Below are positions 24,257-35,884 of a stretch of DNA of 64,000 bases, piece after piece. Within the stretch, counting starts at the first letter, position 1; the number at the start of each line of letters is the position of its first letter. This DNA comes from Pochonia chlamydosporia 170 (taxonomy: Eukaryota; Ascomycota; Sordariomycetes; Hypocreales; Clavicipitaceae): assembly GCF_001653235.2 (NCBI RefSeq), contig NC_035794.1, forward strand, positions 2,976,001 through 3,040,000, written 5' to 3'. The translations under genes and the position numbers were made by a program. The notes beneath the pieces were generated by a model. That model searched no databases, was not told the origin of the DNA, and was given only the letters and a program-made list of their open reading frames with translations.

Positions 24257-26692
24257 TTAACTCTCCAGGATATCTGTCGACCCTTCCCTGGACACTTTCT
24301 TGTCGTCTTCGTCGACCGAAAGCTCCCTAATAGCGTGGAGTAAATTGTCTAGCCGACGATCATTAATATCACCTGGCATCAGCGCTACATGTACTGGCCA
24401 GGCCGACTGGATGTGGCGCGACATGATAGCCATCTTAGCTTGGTCCACATCGCCGATATGGAAGAAGCGGGCCAGCTCGGTAGCTACGGTGGCGGGTAGA
24501 CTCTGTTGCATAAGGCGAAAGACGATGTTAGACAGGTAGGCGTTCTTACTCTGGGCGTGAAGTACGCCGGCGCATAGAAGCGCTGTTGACTCGTGAGCCT
24601 CGCGGATCAGGGCGGCCGACTCGTTTAGGGAGGAGATGTTATGAAGCGCGCCGAAGCCGATGTACGAGCACATGGCAATGAGAAACATGTTGTACGTGTC
24701 GTTGCCATGGCAAGAGTAGTAGAGCCGTATGAGTGTTTGGAGGTTTGCCAGCGCATGTGTAACAATCTCGCCGGGACTCTCCTGCTTTGGCGGAGAGTCG
24801 GCGTTTTCACCTTCCACTACGTCGACTTGTTCAAACAGTCGGGCTGTGGTAAACCAATAGTGCATGCTACCCGGAATGAGCCACTGTTTCGTCCTTTTTC
24901 TGGACTCCAGAGGGGAGGTCAAACAACCCTGTGCGAGAGACTTACTGTACATCGAAATGTATTGGAATAATCAGGTTCCGTGGGTTGAGGAAGCTTGGCA
25001 GTTGCTCATACCAACACCGTAGCCTACCGTGGTACTCCGCTGATTGGGCCGCAGAAAGCATTATCTTCCCCTCTTTTGATGCTGAAAACGGAGGAAATAC
25101 ACTGCACATGATATCGTTCATAATAGTGCGAAATTCGCATATAGCCTTGAAGATCTGGCTAAAATGGAGAGGCACCGGCGCGTAAGCCGTGGGATACTTC
25201 ACCCAGACTTCTCCATAAGACTCTGGACTATCTGGGAGTTCTATCTTAGGGTGTGCTGTAACGAGCGGCGGCCGATCAAAATGGAAGCATTGAAGACTAT
25301 GGGAGCAGTATCAGCCTCACAACTCACGCAGCATCTCGCTTGTCGTAGCGAACTTACCCTTGCCATGTGAAGACGATCCACGCTGTTATCTCTTGCGCGG
25401 TCCTCCACTTTGGACAACTTGGGTGGAGATAGGTGGTGAGGAGGCCCATTTCCTCGGCAGTGGCTACCGCTTGGAGGCAGTAAGACCAACCTATCTTGTC
25501 CAGCCCGTTCTTGTTGTATTCAAGGTGGAGAATCATAGCCGCCTGCACTTTGGTAATCGTCTTTTTGTCCGCCTCCAGCTCCCAGAGGCGGCGCGTCTCG
25601 GCCATAAAGCGGTAAGATAGAGACGCCGGGTTCCAGAACTCAGTCCGGTCGGGGAGTTTGTTGTGGCCATGCTACGGGGTTGAGAACTGCTGGGTTAGAA
25701 AGAGCTGAATGAGAGTCTCCAGGAGACAAGGACAAGGGTAGCGCTCACACAGCTGGCCGCGAGAATAGCGTTTACAAGTAGTGACGAGCAGAACCGACGT
25801 CGGCCGGAAACCATGTCCTGGAGAAAGGAGTCCTTGTGAAAGAAGGGAAAGAAGAGGTATTCGTGTGTGAAGTAAGACTTCAAAAGATCACGGAGCAGTT
25901 CGTCGTCAGACGAGACGTTGGTCCACATCGACGGCTTAGCCGCATCCACGTCGACATCAACCATCTGCGCAACGTGGAATGGCGCATCGTACATGGCGCG
26001 ATAGTCCATCGTGTTAGGCAAGAGGCCCGTCCTGGTCTGCAGCGATGGCCATGGCCATTGCCACTGGGGATCGGAGATTTTCCGAAAGACGAGCGATGTC
26101 ATGTAGCAGCTACTGGCTGACATCAAGAAGTCTGGAATGTTGAGCACACGGCCCAGGCTGTAGTGATAACGCCTGTCGGGGCTGACGGCAAGCTGGAGGA
26201 GTAGGTCGCCAGAGTGGACATGCTGCACGATGGCATCAACGCTGGCCCCCGCGCGGACACGCTGCAGTATCGCAGCCACAGTCTCCTCTGAGCGGGAGCG
26301 GAGCAAGTGGTAGAACTCCTCGTGAGCGTTGCGCCTCTCCTCCTGTGCACCGTACTTGCGCTTCAACGCCTGGCCGTGCGTCTCGGCCGGATCTGTAGCA
26401 TAAACGCACTCAGAACCACGGGAGAGGCAGAGCTGGCAGTTCGGCCGCCGGCCATTACACTGCAGATAGCTGTTTTAGTGACTGATGCTTTCTGGCATAT
26501 GTTTCTGGTACACCTAGCAAAATCTTAGGACCATCAACCAACCCTTGTCTTTCGCCTGCGGCATGCCTCGCAGGCGGCGATTGTTGACTTCTTGCGCTTC
26601 CCCGCCGACGGCCCAGCGGCATCTAAAGCGGGATCAGGATCCTGCGTACTTCTGGCTGTTGCTGGAAGCAGAGGGCGAAGCTGGCGCGACAT
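24257..26692 (-). CDS. Zn2Cys6 transcription factor, paralogue 1
   Basis: Five exons: 26692-26543, 26459-25749, 25671-25358, 25296-24946 and 24866-24257. Introns are 83, 77, 61 and 79 nt. The product is 711 aa. The zinc cluster is split by intron 1 (CEACRRRKTR|CNGRRPNC, then QLCLSRGSEC), giving the C-x2-C-x6-C-x6-C-x2-C-x6-C pattern. A short basic/coiled segment follows, then a regulator middle-homology region: FTHEYLFFPFFHKDSFL, LLVNAILAASC, FMAETRRLWELE, NGLDKIGWSYCLQAVATAEEMGL, YGEVWVKYPTAY and LHNISSLNESAALI. The gene is nuclear by family and is transcribed divergently from paralogue 2. A hexanucleotide array lies about 65-150 bp upstream of its start codon. The target genes are unknown. 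Confidence 0.85.
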
Positions 26693-26756
26693 ATCCTAAA
26701 GCTGAGCCTCATGTGCATATCCGGGCTGCTAGTGTTTTCGTAGATACAAAGGTCGG

Positions 26757-26841
26757 AGGTGAAGCAGAAGCAGAAGCAGAAGCAGAAGCAGAAGCAGAAG
26801 CAGAAGCAGAAGCAGAAGCAGAAGCAGAAGCAGAAGCAGAC
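26757..26841. repeat. (GCAGAA)n hexanucleotide microsatellite
   Basis: About 14 uninterrupted copies of the 6-mer read GAAGCA on the plus strand. It sits just upstream of the minus-strand regulator start at 26692, in its promoter or 5' UTR. A plus-strand frame across it would encode an artificial Glu-Ala (or Lys-Gln) run, which I regard as non-coding. Confidence 0.9.
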
Positions 26842-27633
26842 GAGAGTGAAGCTTGAAGAGGATCGAAACTCATGTACGTATGATAACAGGAAAGAGCTGC
26901 GTGGGCATAGGTACCTAGTACTTATATGCGCCAGGGAACCAGCGAGTGGTCATCACCTAAAAATATGACTATTAAACCTAGACGCTGGAAAAGCAATAAG
27001 GCGCATTGTATTTTGTATTGCATTGCACTGCATTAAGGCAAACAAGAATTTAGGGGCGGCGCCAGCTGTGGGATTTATTGACGGTTAGGTGGCCAATGCC
27101 AATGTCTCGGAAAAAACTCCTGGCAACGCCAGCCAATCAGTCGTCGATGTTTATGCCATGATGTTGCAGGCAGGCAAGTTCTTGAGCTGGCATGGCCGTT
27201 CGGAAACTCCAGTCCCTTGCACTCGTGATCAAACTGATCGGGGGGGCATTTGGTGGAGTTGCTAGTTGCTGTTATTGGACCCGAGGTTGGTGTCATGTTA
27301 GGTGTCTGACTGTTAGAGTGAAAACTACACCGTGTTGCCCTCTCTCGATTACGTTGCTGACCTTCCGAGTCTCCCTGGTAGGGCTGAGCCAACGTGGGCG
27401 ATAATAAGGCACCAAGGAACCCAATGCGCTGAAAGTGCGGTTCGGCCCTTGTCTGTTCGGATTCCACGACCAACTTCCCCCCGCCCCCTTCGCAACACTA
27501 ATTAAACACCCTCCTCCTCTTTCCTCACAAACCACAAGTCCCGATTATTGGTGGTTCTAAATACAACATGTATGAAACCACAAAAGTCATTGAAACACGA
27601 GTTTCTTCGCGCAGAGTGCGCATAAAACTGTAA

Positions 27634-27651
27634 TGACTACCTAGGTAGTCA
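27634..27651. repeat. 18-bp perfect palindrome with CCTAGG core
   Basis: TGACTACCTAGGTAGTCA is a perfect inverted repeat midway between the two divergent regulator genes. It shares the TACCTAGGTA core with the palindrome at 18325-18340. Confidence 0.7.
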
Positions 27652-28288
27652 GTCACCTTATTGTCTACATCGTAGGCACCTTTCACATGCTTCCTTTATA
27701 GAAATCTGTTGCCATCGTGTCTAGATGGGCGAGATTGCCTTGATGCTGCTACCTGCACGGGCTGGGGCCGCCAAGGTGCGTTTTAGGGGTGGCATTTCTT
27801 GCTTCTACTCTTCAGTTGCGCAAACAGTGATCTGAGGAGTCGTGAGGAAATCTCATCTACCAGCCCGGATTGCAGTCTCATACAATGCGATAAACCAGAA
27901 AAATGTTGACTTTAAAGACTCCAATCGACAGAACAGTACTTACCTCTAATAGAAGCGAAGATGAGAACCACTCAGGAACCAGGAAGGTAGAGAGCGGAAA
28001 GGTCCGCGTCACGTGGATGCTGGTAGCAAGGGAAACACTCCGCTCCTCGTGACTGGCTATCAGCTCGACTGTGATAGAAATGTCGCTGCTCACGACGCTG
28101 CTCATGGCCCTTGCCTCTACCCTTCCAGCTCCAGTATACTGTTCGCGAACCTTTCAGCTTACGGCTCCTTGACTATTGATATGATTGATTTCACAATCAT
28201 CAAGACGCTAGCAAGAGGTTTGAGTGTCTGCGAGCGTTAAATAGACCTCTGATACTTGATTCGATACTCAGCTACCTAGGTGTTACCA

Positions 28289-30792
28289 ATGGCGGCGAGA
28301 CCAAAGAGACTGCTCCTGCCAGCTCCTCTTGCCAAGTTAAGCACCCATGATGAATCAGACGCTGCAGAAAGTAGGAAAAGGAAAAGGCGAGGTCACCGAA
28401 TGGCATGCGATTTATGCCATGCTAGAAAAGTAGCCGTAGGTTGCTATCCCTCGTGGTCTCGGTATGAGAAGAAACTTGGGAACCGGCTAATGTGTCATTG
28501 TTTTTCAGTGTGACGGTCAAAAACCTGCCTGTCGCCGTTGTACGAGCCGGAAGTTAAATTGCGTATATCGACAAGGTTGGCATATTGCCCTTAAGACGCA
28601 CGATGCCCTGCAGAAAAAGCATGATGCGCTCCAAGACAGATTGTTCAATCAGGTCAACCTCGCAAATCTGTTAAGGTCACTTCCCGAAGACCAGGCCTTT
28701 AGCTTGGTCCGAGAATTACGTTCAACATCCAATCCATATGGAGTTATTTCATCTGCGCGAGGCGCCATGCATACGAACCAGCGGCCATCGGATCTTACTG
28801 CAGCCCAAGGCATATATCCCCACACTAGCTCCCTTGTAGAGTTTGAACTGGCAGCTCGGCATCAAATTGTGTATCCCAAGTCAGAGCCGCTAGACGCCGC
28901 TCGTCTTGCTGCTTTTATTGCTTCTACACCTTTCGGAGGGACCAACATCAATGCATCGTCTGGCACATCGCAACAACCTGAAGTCGGCAACACATCTGCT
29001 TGCCCTTTGGCAACGGTTGGGAAGGTTCCTCATCGAACCTATTCTGACGACATCAATGATGGCACTTCTTCAGTGATTAATTCTCTTGGGCCGCCTAAAC
29101 CTGGTGCATATTGTGATTCTAGACTCAACGTGCTAAAAATTGGGTTCTGGACTCGTGTGGCTATCCCCAATGAACTCGCCGCGTCTGCGATATCCTTCTA
29201 TCTTGTGTACGAACACCCCTTATTCACCGTGTTTGATGCAGATCTTGTCTTGACCGACCTTGTCAAGCACCGGTTAAGATTTTGCTCTGCCTTTTTCGTG
29301 AGCTCTCTATTATACCTCTCATGCGTATGTCTCTTCGTCTGTCCACATTGCGTGATTGTGTCTAATAGTGCCGTTCTATAGCAAGCGTATGCGCGAATTG
29401 ACCGCCGATCATTGGGCTTTGTGCCTGAGTTCCGCCGAGAGGCCAGCACGTTGTGGCGAGCTGAACGGAACTCAAGGTTTACCTCTACAAGTGTCGCAAC
29501 CAAGGATTTCCCGGACGCTATCATGGTACTTGCCGCAGCCGAACTCATGTGCCTCGGCTGCGAACTGGATGGTCAGGATGAGATGGGTCGTGAGTTTTTG
29601 GAAGCTGGCCGCAAACTAGCCACGGAACTCGGCCTCATAGATGCTGCCGTTGGGAGTAGTCAGCTTCAAAAAGTTCACGAAATGACTCCGGAGTGGAAGA
29701 AAATGGCGGCGCACGTGGCGTGGGGCACATATAATTGGACCTCGTAAGAACTATACCAGTTGTGTGTAAAGATTATGCCTATGTTAATTACTTTCATAGC
29801 GTATTCAGCTTCTTTTTCTTCGGACCACCAATCTTGTATCCTCCAAGCCTCTCAGTACCGGGCGAACATGAGGTGAACGTTGACGAGATTGGCTCATCGA
29901 AAGAGCCTGACATCGATACTTTGCCAGCATATACGGGGCAAACATTCCCGACCATGTGCCGATTTTGGGAAATTTTCCAAGAGATTGCTGTTGTCTACCT
30001 TGGACTTCATGACCGGCCCCTATCTCAACGTGTTCCGCTTGCATTCGCAGAAGCAAAGTACCAAAAGCTACTGACATGGGCAGACACCATGTTAGAAGGT
30101 GCAACCAGAGGACATTATACTCCAGCACACGTTTCAATATTTCAGTAAGGGCAGATTTCAGGAACATGTGACCAAGGTAGCTGACTTGTTTTGAAAGCAT
30201 GATTTTCCATAGCATGGTTATCCAAATGTTCCATCCCTTCTTGCAAGCATCCACGGACTTGGGTTCTCATAAAATGCGCTCCTTTTCATCAACCGACAGT
30301 ACGCCCGCTGCCGTCATTGCCGCATCACTAAATCAGCTCTCCCGACAATTATTCCAATACCAGCAGCGCACTCATCCTGCGACATTCAGTATCTTCCTCA
30401 ACATCGCACTTGTGCAACTTGGTGATGCGATGCTAAACCGGCGATTATGCAAATTTCCTAATCGGCGCTTATGCTTTTTGCTCTGTATGTATGGCTGGCT
30501 CAGTTTGTATGAGAGCTACAACCTATTCTGGGATGTAACCAAGGGATTTTTAGCAAGGGCTTTAAGTGAGAGACTGCTGTCTAGTGCCGAGGCAAAGGCT
30601 TACATGAAGGACTTACTACGCTGTGGGGTACATCACAAGGTCCCGCAACATACGGTGTCGTCCATGATTATTGATTTTAATCTTGCTGAGGAAGATCCAG
30701 ATTTGGCGAGGATAAAGGTTATTGCCGAAATGTTTGATGACTTAGCTCTGCACGCAGAGTTCACAACTAACACGTTTGAGTGGGAAGGGTGA
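28289..30792 (+). CDS. Zn2Cys6 transcription factor, paralogue 2
   Basis: Five exons: 28289-28435, 28509-29324, 29382-29743, 29800-30144 and 30198-30792. Introns are 73, 57, 56 and 53 nt. The product is 754 aa. The zinc cluster is split by intron 1 exactly as in paralogue 1 (CDLCHARKVA|CDGQKPAC, then RRCTSRKLNC). A coiled linker (THDALQKKHDALQDRL) and an NLANLLRSLPEDQAFSLV block follow. The middle-homology region has FYLVYEHPLFTVFDADL, RFCSAFFVSSLLYLSC, ELMCLGCELDGQDEMG and FHMIFHSMVIQMFHPFL across the last splice. All junctions keep the frame and the family pattern. It is expected to be a nuclear DNA-binding regulator; the regulated genes are not evident nearby. Confidence 0.85.
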
Positions 30793-31263
30793 GACAATGA
30801 ACCACAGGGAACAAACTATCGCGTAGGTTCAAGTAAGTTTATTCGGTTTACATTAACTTGCTTGGCAGAATTTTTGAGCTTCGGTGAAGAATTGCGTAGG
30901 CTCCAAAGAGTAACTGTAAGTATCTTGAAGACGCTGTGCGTGAAGGTGGGATACTTGGGAAAGGTTAGGACATCATTCGGACGACTCTCCGAATAGACAT
31001 TTTAGATGCCATCTGGCAGCAAGGGTCGACCTCAATCTTGCCTGACTATCACCTTTCACGGGGCTCGCTTTTTGATAATTGGACACACTGTGCTGGGGCT
31101 GCTGGCATCATCGTTGTCCTTGACAGAATCCTGCTGAGTCATTCTAGCTCATTCTAGTAATAAAAAGTGGCATGCTTGACAACAACAACTCCATGTCCAA
31201 GCCTGGGGCGATTGTAAGCCATTAAACTAAGCCCCATCAGGTCACACAACTCTCATGTGGTAA
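30793..31263. other. Intergenic between convergent regulators
   Basis: A 471-bp gap between the 3' ends of paralogue 2 (plus) and the truncated paralogue 3 (minus). I saw no remnant of the missing C-terminal part of paralogue 3 in it by eye. Confidence 0.45.
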
Positions 31264-31916
31264 CTATATGGAATGTTGCACCCACATATCTCCGACCATG
31301 GCTTCCACCGTCCATTCAGCTAGCTCACAGCATGATTCCTGTTCCCCTAACGGGGTACGAAGCGGGGTCATGCTGGGATCAGTTGTAAGGTGTTGCATTC
31401 CGTGCTCTTGCAACCCAACTATACTACCCGAGAGCGGCTCTGTTGCTGACAGCTCGACGAGGCGTAATTGCAAGTTCAGACGGTCCTGTAAACGGGACAT
31501 AATAGCCATTCCATCGGTCTCGTGCTTAAGCTCCTGTAGAAGTTGGATGGCTTCACTCTCCGGTAAGCTACCCAGCGCCTGAACTACTTCGACAAGTAGA
31601 TTGCTCGACTCCTGCGAAATTGGTCGTTCATTTCGATATTCACATCCAGTACAGCGACCTGTGCATTTGGAGCAGACGGGGCGTTTTCCATCGCACTGAT
31701 ACAATATAGCAGCACCCTTAGTTATTGGGGATGTATTGGATAAGAGGTCGGATGACATACTCGGACCTTCTTACGTCGGCATNNNNNNNNNNNNNNNNNN
31801 NATGCCACAAATCTGCCTCTTTGATTCTTCGGCTCGGCTGACTCTAGAGCGCATTTTTGGTTTTCCTTCTCCGTCCTGTCCATTAATGGCCGGATCGGCA
31901 CGAAGCGGCGTTCCAT
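31264..31916 (-). pseudogene. Truncated Zn2Cys6 transcription factor, paralogue 3 (with N gap)
   Basis: Exons 31916-31761 and 31695-31264; the 65-nt intron splits the zinc cluster at the same place as in the paralogues. The first half of the cluster is crossed by the 19-N gap, so its first Cys is not visible. CRRKKVR|CDGKRPVC, then SKCTGRCTGC gives the rest. If the gap length is right, the frame is kept. A VVQALGSLPESEAIQLLQELK block matches the linker of paralogue 2, but the frame then stops after MWVQHSI. This gives about 195 aa, against 660-750 in the siblings, with the whole middle-homology region missing. It is either a truncated pseudogene or a short DNA-binding-only protein that could compete for sites (inference). 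Confidence 0.6.
31783..31801. other. Assembly gap (19 N)
   Basis: A run of 19 undetermined bases inside exon 1 of the truncated regulator. It hides about seven residues, including the expected first zinc-cluster Cys. Confidence 1.
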
Positions 31917-32882
31917 TTTTGGACGAGCCAATTCGAAATGTAAGCAGAAGCGCCCAATATTTTCACTAGTTGACAGATGACAGATTACCAGGTTACAGGC
32001 TATAGCTATTTTTGGATTATTCAAACCGGAAACTTGAATGGCATACCATAAACATACCTGTAATGGCATAAAAGAGCTCTGGCCTGAACTAATCCTAGTT
32101 CAATGTCCGGATGGTCAGGGAGAAGCGTAAGTGAAAGACAATGTTAAATCCGCCACATATATTTATGGAAGCACAAGGAATAAATTGGTATAAAATATTC
32201 GAATGAAGCTAGCTTATGCAAAAAAGGCAATAAAATTTTAGTGCCATATTTTGTTTTGTGCACCATGCGGTGGTGTTGTCATATTCTTAAGTACCTGTCT
32301 GAGGCTGTTATCCGTCGGTCCAATTAAAGCGGAGGTTGAGGTAACACACAAGGACGACAGGTCCGCCGAATTGGTGATTGGCCCATCCAGGCGGATTCCT
32401 GGCCGAGCAAATTTTGTGATTTTGATTGGCCGTATGCTCGGAACGCAGTTTAATGTCGTACAACTGCATTGGCGCAAAATTTGGAGTCGCAAGATGCAAA
32501 TGAAGTCGGAATGTTGTGTCCTTGATACTAAATACGCATGACGGCAATTCAAAAAAAAAAGAAGAAAAAAACCACCGTTTAAGGTCAATTATGTTGTGTT
32601 TGGCCTGGGTTTATAATGAAATGATCTTTTCGTAAAATTGGCGGTGTTTGTTCCATGCCGATAACGTCATGGTGATGCATTCAGTCTTGTAGCTGCAACT
32701 GCGTCATTGAATCCAGCACGGCACAGCTGTTATTAGGTAAACTCCCAGGTGGCAATACCTATCTGACCTTAGACCGATAATCCGCCTCCGGCAATGACCG
32801 ATTGCTGTGATTGCCTATATCAGGGCTGCTGTGCGTATCCCGACCGAAGCTATCCACCTAGATAAACTACGATGAATCACGG
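31917..32882. other. Intergenic, nothing supported
   Basis: Nearly 1 kb upstream of the truncated regulator without a recognisable gene. An A-rich homopolymer-like tract lies near 32550-32570. Confidence 0.45.
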
Positions 32883-33146
32883 CTATGGGTGCTTAGCCAG
32901 ATCATGATACCCCCAGTTGCGTGCTGCGTAACTGTAAAGTGGATATGACCACAGTTGTTCCTTAAACTCGCCGTCGGTTTGACAATATCCCCCAACAAAA
33001 TCATCAAAGGAGAGGTAAGTAAAGCATGTGCTTGCTAAGTATTGTTGAGGTCCACCGGGTCCGAAGCTCTTACCTTCCGTTACATCATCGACAAGAACTT
33101 TGTATGCTGGCTGTCTCGTGGACTGGGCGTATACCCTTAGATTCAC
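32883..33146 (-). pseudogene. Fragment of a NACHT-ankyrin (NLR-like) protein
   Basis: On the minus strand the frame ending at 32883 reads [18 protein letters not shown], then [27 protein letters not shown]. This is the linker block that in fungal NACHT or ankyrin NLR-like proteins joins the NTPase part to the repeats (family pattern TC.TYLSFD.F..G.C.TD.EFE.RL....LYDYAARNWG.HA). Sequence upstream in the frame is only weakly family-like. The frame stops a few residues after NWGYH and no ankyrin repeats follow. The fragment therefore lacks both the NTPase and the repeats and is best read as a relic. The identification rests on my recognition of the motif, not on a search. Confidence 0.5.
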
Positions 33147-33628
33147 GCCGCCTTAATTGGTAAGGCACATATCCAACCGCAAGAAAGAAAGGGAACAAAG
33201 TGCTCGCACTAGTCGGGGATGCCGTACTGCGCTTCTTGTAGATGATAGCGTTGTTGCAAACAGCAATTAGAACATGGTGGGTGCTGTGACTGCCGTGTAT
33301 TCGCGACTTCATCGGGCCAGTCTCAAATTGCACTTATTCGTCACCGGCCTGGAACAAATATATTGCGAAATTCGTCCGGTGTCACCCCCACAACATGCTC
33401 ATTGCTTACCCGCCCGTCATTGGGGATCAATATCTGCCCAACTCCCTCCAACTTACCAGACGTAATTCGGCAGCTCGGCATGTCAAGCATCAAAAGTTTT
33501 AGGATCTAACTATCCATGGCAGTGCAGCGCCAGGGTAATGCAGGGAACGCACAGCTTGGATTGCTTGGATTTGGAGCGATGCCAACCCATAATCCTTGAT
33601 CCTTGACCTATTTTTTAAGACAGACAGC
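33147..33628. other. Intergenic upstream of regulator paralogue 4
   Basis: About 480 bp with no supported gene; presumably the promoter of the downstream regulator. It may contain further untraceable parts of the NLR-like relic. Confidence 0.4.
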
Positions 33629-35884
33629 ATGGAGCCAAAACCTGGAGCTCCCCGCCTGCGACGGTTATTGCCAGCCACAGGCGGAGGGCAGCCACTAGCT
33701 TCTCCCGAACAGGCTGTTAGGCGGAAGAATATAACGACAGCATGTGGTGCTTGTCGCAAACGGAAGTCCAAGGTTCTACAACCAGGCATCTAGACGTACA
33801 AGCCGCGTGCGCCTTACTTACAATCCCAGTAGTGTGACGGCGCAAGACCGATATGCCACCCCTGCATCCGTAAACGGTCAGCCTGCGAGTATACCAGCCA
33901 GCCGCACGAGACGCAGCTTCAGGCCCTGAAACGGAGATACTCTGAGCTCGAACGGACAAAGTCCGCTAGGGATGAATTGTACGACATTCTCCGCATATGC
34001 TCCGATCGTGACGCCGAGCACATATTGCAGAAGATCAGAACTGGCATAAGCCCCGATTCGCTATTGCGATGCATTAAGGAAGCCGATATGTTGCTTCAAG
34101 TTACGTTGCCTCCAGAAACTCGGTTTCGATACGACTTCCCGATTGTTAAAACTTTCCCTCGTTCTCTTGAGAATGAGGATAATCTTTACCTAACGCAGTC
34201 GATCTTCCAAGCAAAATTCAATGTAGGGCCACAACGAGCTTCACCTGCCGGTAGCCCATATCAGAAGCCGTATCATGCTGCGCACGTCGTTGAACGAAAG
34301 CTTGACGACCTAAATGTTTCGAGGTGGACTTCGGTCACGTCCAATAACACCTTGATAAGGAATCTGCTCCGCGACTACTTTCTTCATGAGTACCCGTACT
34401 TTCCGCCATTTCAAAAGGATCACTTCCTTGGAGATATGGCAGCAGGTAGCACCCGGTTTTGCTCGGAATTATTGGTCAACGCCGTTTTAGCGCGAGCTTG
34501 TGTATGTTCGATTTGCCACGGCTGCCCACTTAGCTCCGGCTGAGAACAGATTGTGATAACTTGCACTAGCAAAATTGCGACATGATCCAAAATCGAGCCA
34601 ACTTCTGGGACCCGGATAACTTATATTATAAGTTTTTTGCCGAGACAAAGCGGCTATGGGAACTTGCGGACAAAGATGGCGCTGTTGAATTAACAACGAT
34701 TCAAGCCGCCATACTAATAGACCTCAGCTATCGCGTAAATGGTCTGGACAAAATCGGGTCGACATATCTGCGACAAGCCGTCGCCATGGCTGAGGTCATG
34801 CAGCTTTTGAATACATTCCCCAACGACATGGACATGGAGGAGCGTAATGCACGAGACTTTACTGCGTGGTGTTTGTTCTCGTACCAAGTGTGAGAGCCTT
34901 CCCACAAACAGCCCGAGATGGTTCTACCATATATCTAATCGCCCTTTAAGCAGGTGTCAGACCTACTACTTTTTCCAGAAACCACTTACCAACACCCGGC
35001 CAATGGCACCGCTGCCAGATCCGGCGCAGAGCAGGGACTGGTATGGCGAGATTTGGGTTAAATATCCCGCAGACGACACCATTTACGCGACTCATTTCGG
35101 CTACAGCTTTAAAGCCATGGTCGAGCTTCACGCCTTAATGGGTGACATTGCGTTTCAAGCTTTCAGTATTCCTGGTGAAATTACGAAATTGAGTTATGAG
35201 GAAGCCCTGATGCACCAGTCGAAATTAGATTCTTGGTTTAGCAGGCTGCCGGCGACACTGTCGCCTTCTAATGCCGTGTTCCCGAATCAGCTCAAAGTCC
35301 AGTACGTATAATTACAAAAGATGACCCTTTCCCCCCCGGGAGCGCATCGTGTGCTAACGTGCAGCAGCCTAGAGTTTCACAGGACTGTCTGGACCCTTTT
35401 GGATACCTTTTCCGAGGTTGCAACCGCAAGTGGCCAGCGTGGCATAATGACGGCAAGCGTTCACTTTGAGACGATCATGCGGCTTTATTTCCTACGGCAC
35501 AGCTACGCGTTTCCCGATAGTTTTATGATGCTGTTCATGGTCACCTTGGGGTTTATATCTATCGAGCGGCTTACATTTAAGGAGAATCAAGCCGAGATAA
35601 ATGAGATTTGTTCCATAATTCTGCTCTGCGCCAGAGGTCTTTATGAGCAAAGTCTGAAGTTTTACGTCGCTGAAACCTTGCTACACTTGACGAGGGGAAA
35701 GATGGGCCAGGGCACCCTCGACATGCTGGGCGCGTATGTTCCTGCCCAGCGAGACATTGACTTGAAGCGGTGCATGGCGGCGAGACTAAATAGATCTGAG
35801 CTGCCGATGACTGCTGCAAAAAGTGGCAAAGATCTGACCTTGGTGAAGATGGAGTCTATGATTAAGGAGTTTGAAGACTTGTAA
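33629..35884 (+). CDS. Zn2Cys6 transcription factor, paralogue 4
   Basis: Five exons: 33629-33772, 33833-34501, 34570-34889, 34954-35301 and 35365-35884. Introns are 60-68 nt. The product is 666 aa. The zinc cluster is again split by intron 1 (CGACRKRKSK|CDGARPIC, then HPCIRKRSAC). It is clearly homologous to paralogue 1 through the protein: LKRRYSELER, ILQKIRTGISPDSLL, FLHEYPYFPPFQKDHFLGDM, RFCSELLVNAVLARAC, FFAETKRLWELADKDG, NGLDKIGSTYLRQAVAMAE, and YGEIWVKYPADD. The exon 3/4 junction (donor GTGAGA at 34890) was chosen because it restores the family sequence YQ|V-CQTYYFF. The frame appears intact and expressible. Targets are unknown. Confidence 0.83.

Larger units (their letters stand above)
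26693..28288. promoter_or_regulatory. Divergent promoter region between two paralogous regulators
   Basis: This 1.6 kb interval lies between the start codons of regulator paralogues 1 (minus) and 2 (plus). It carries a GCAGAA hexamer array (26757-26841) next to paralogue 1, an 18-bp palindrome TGACTACCTAGGTAGTCA (27634-27651) in the middle, and ACCTAGGT about 10 bp upstream of the paralogue 2 start. Short frames inside it show no protein similarity. Confidence 0.5.

Noticed and set aside
26545..26968. Plus-strand frames encoding Glu-Ala or Lys-Gln runs
   Set aside because: They are read-through of the GCAGAA microsatellite and of the opposite strand of the regulator exon 1; no start context or similarity.
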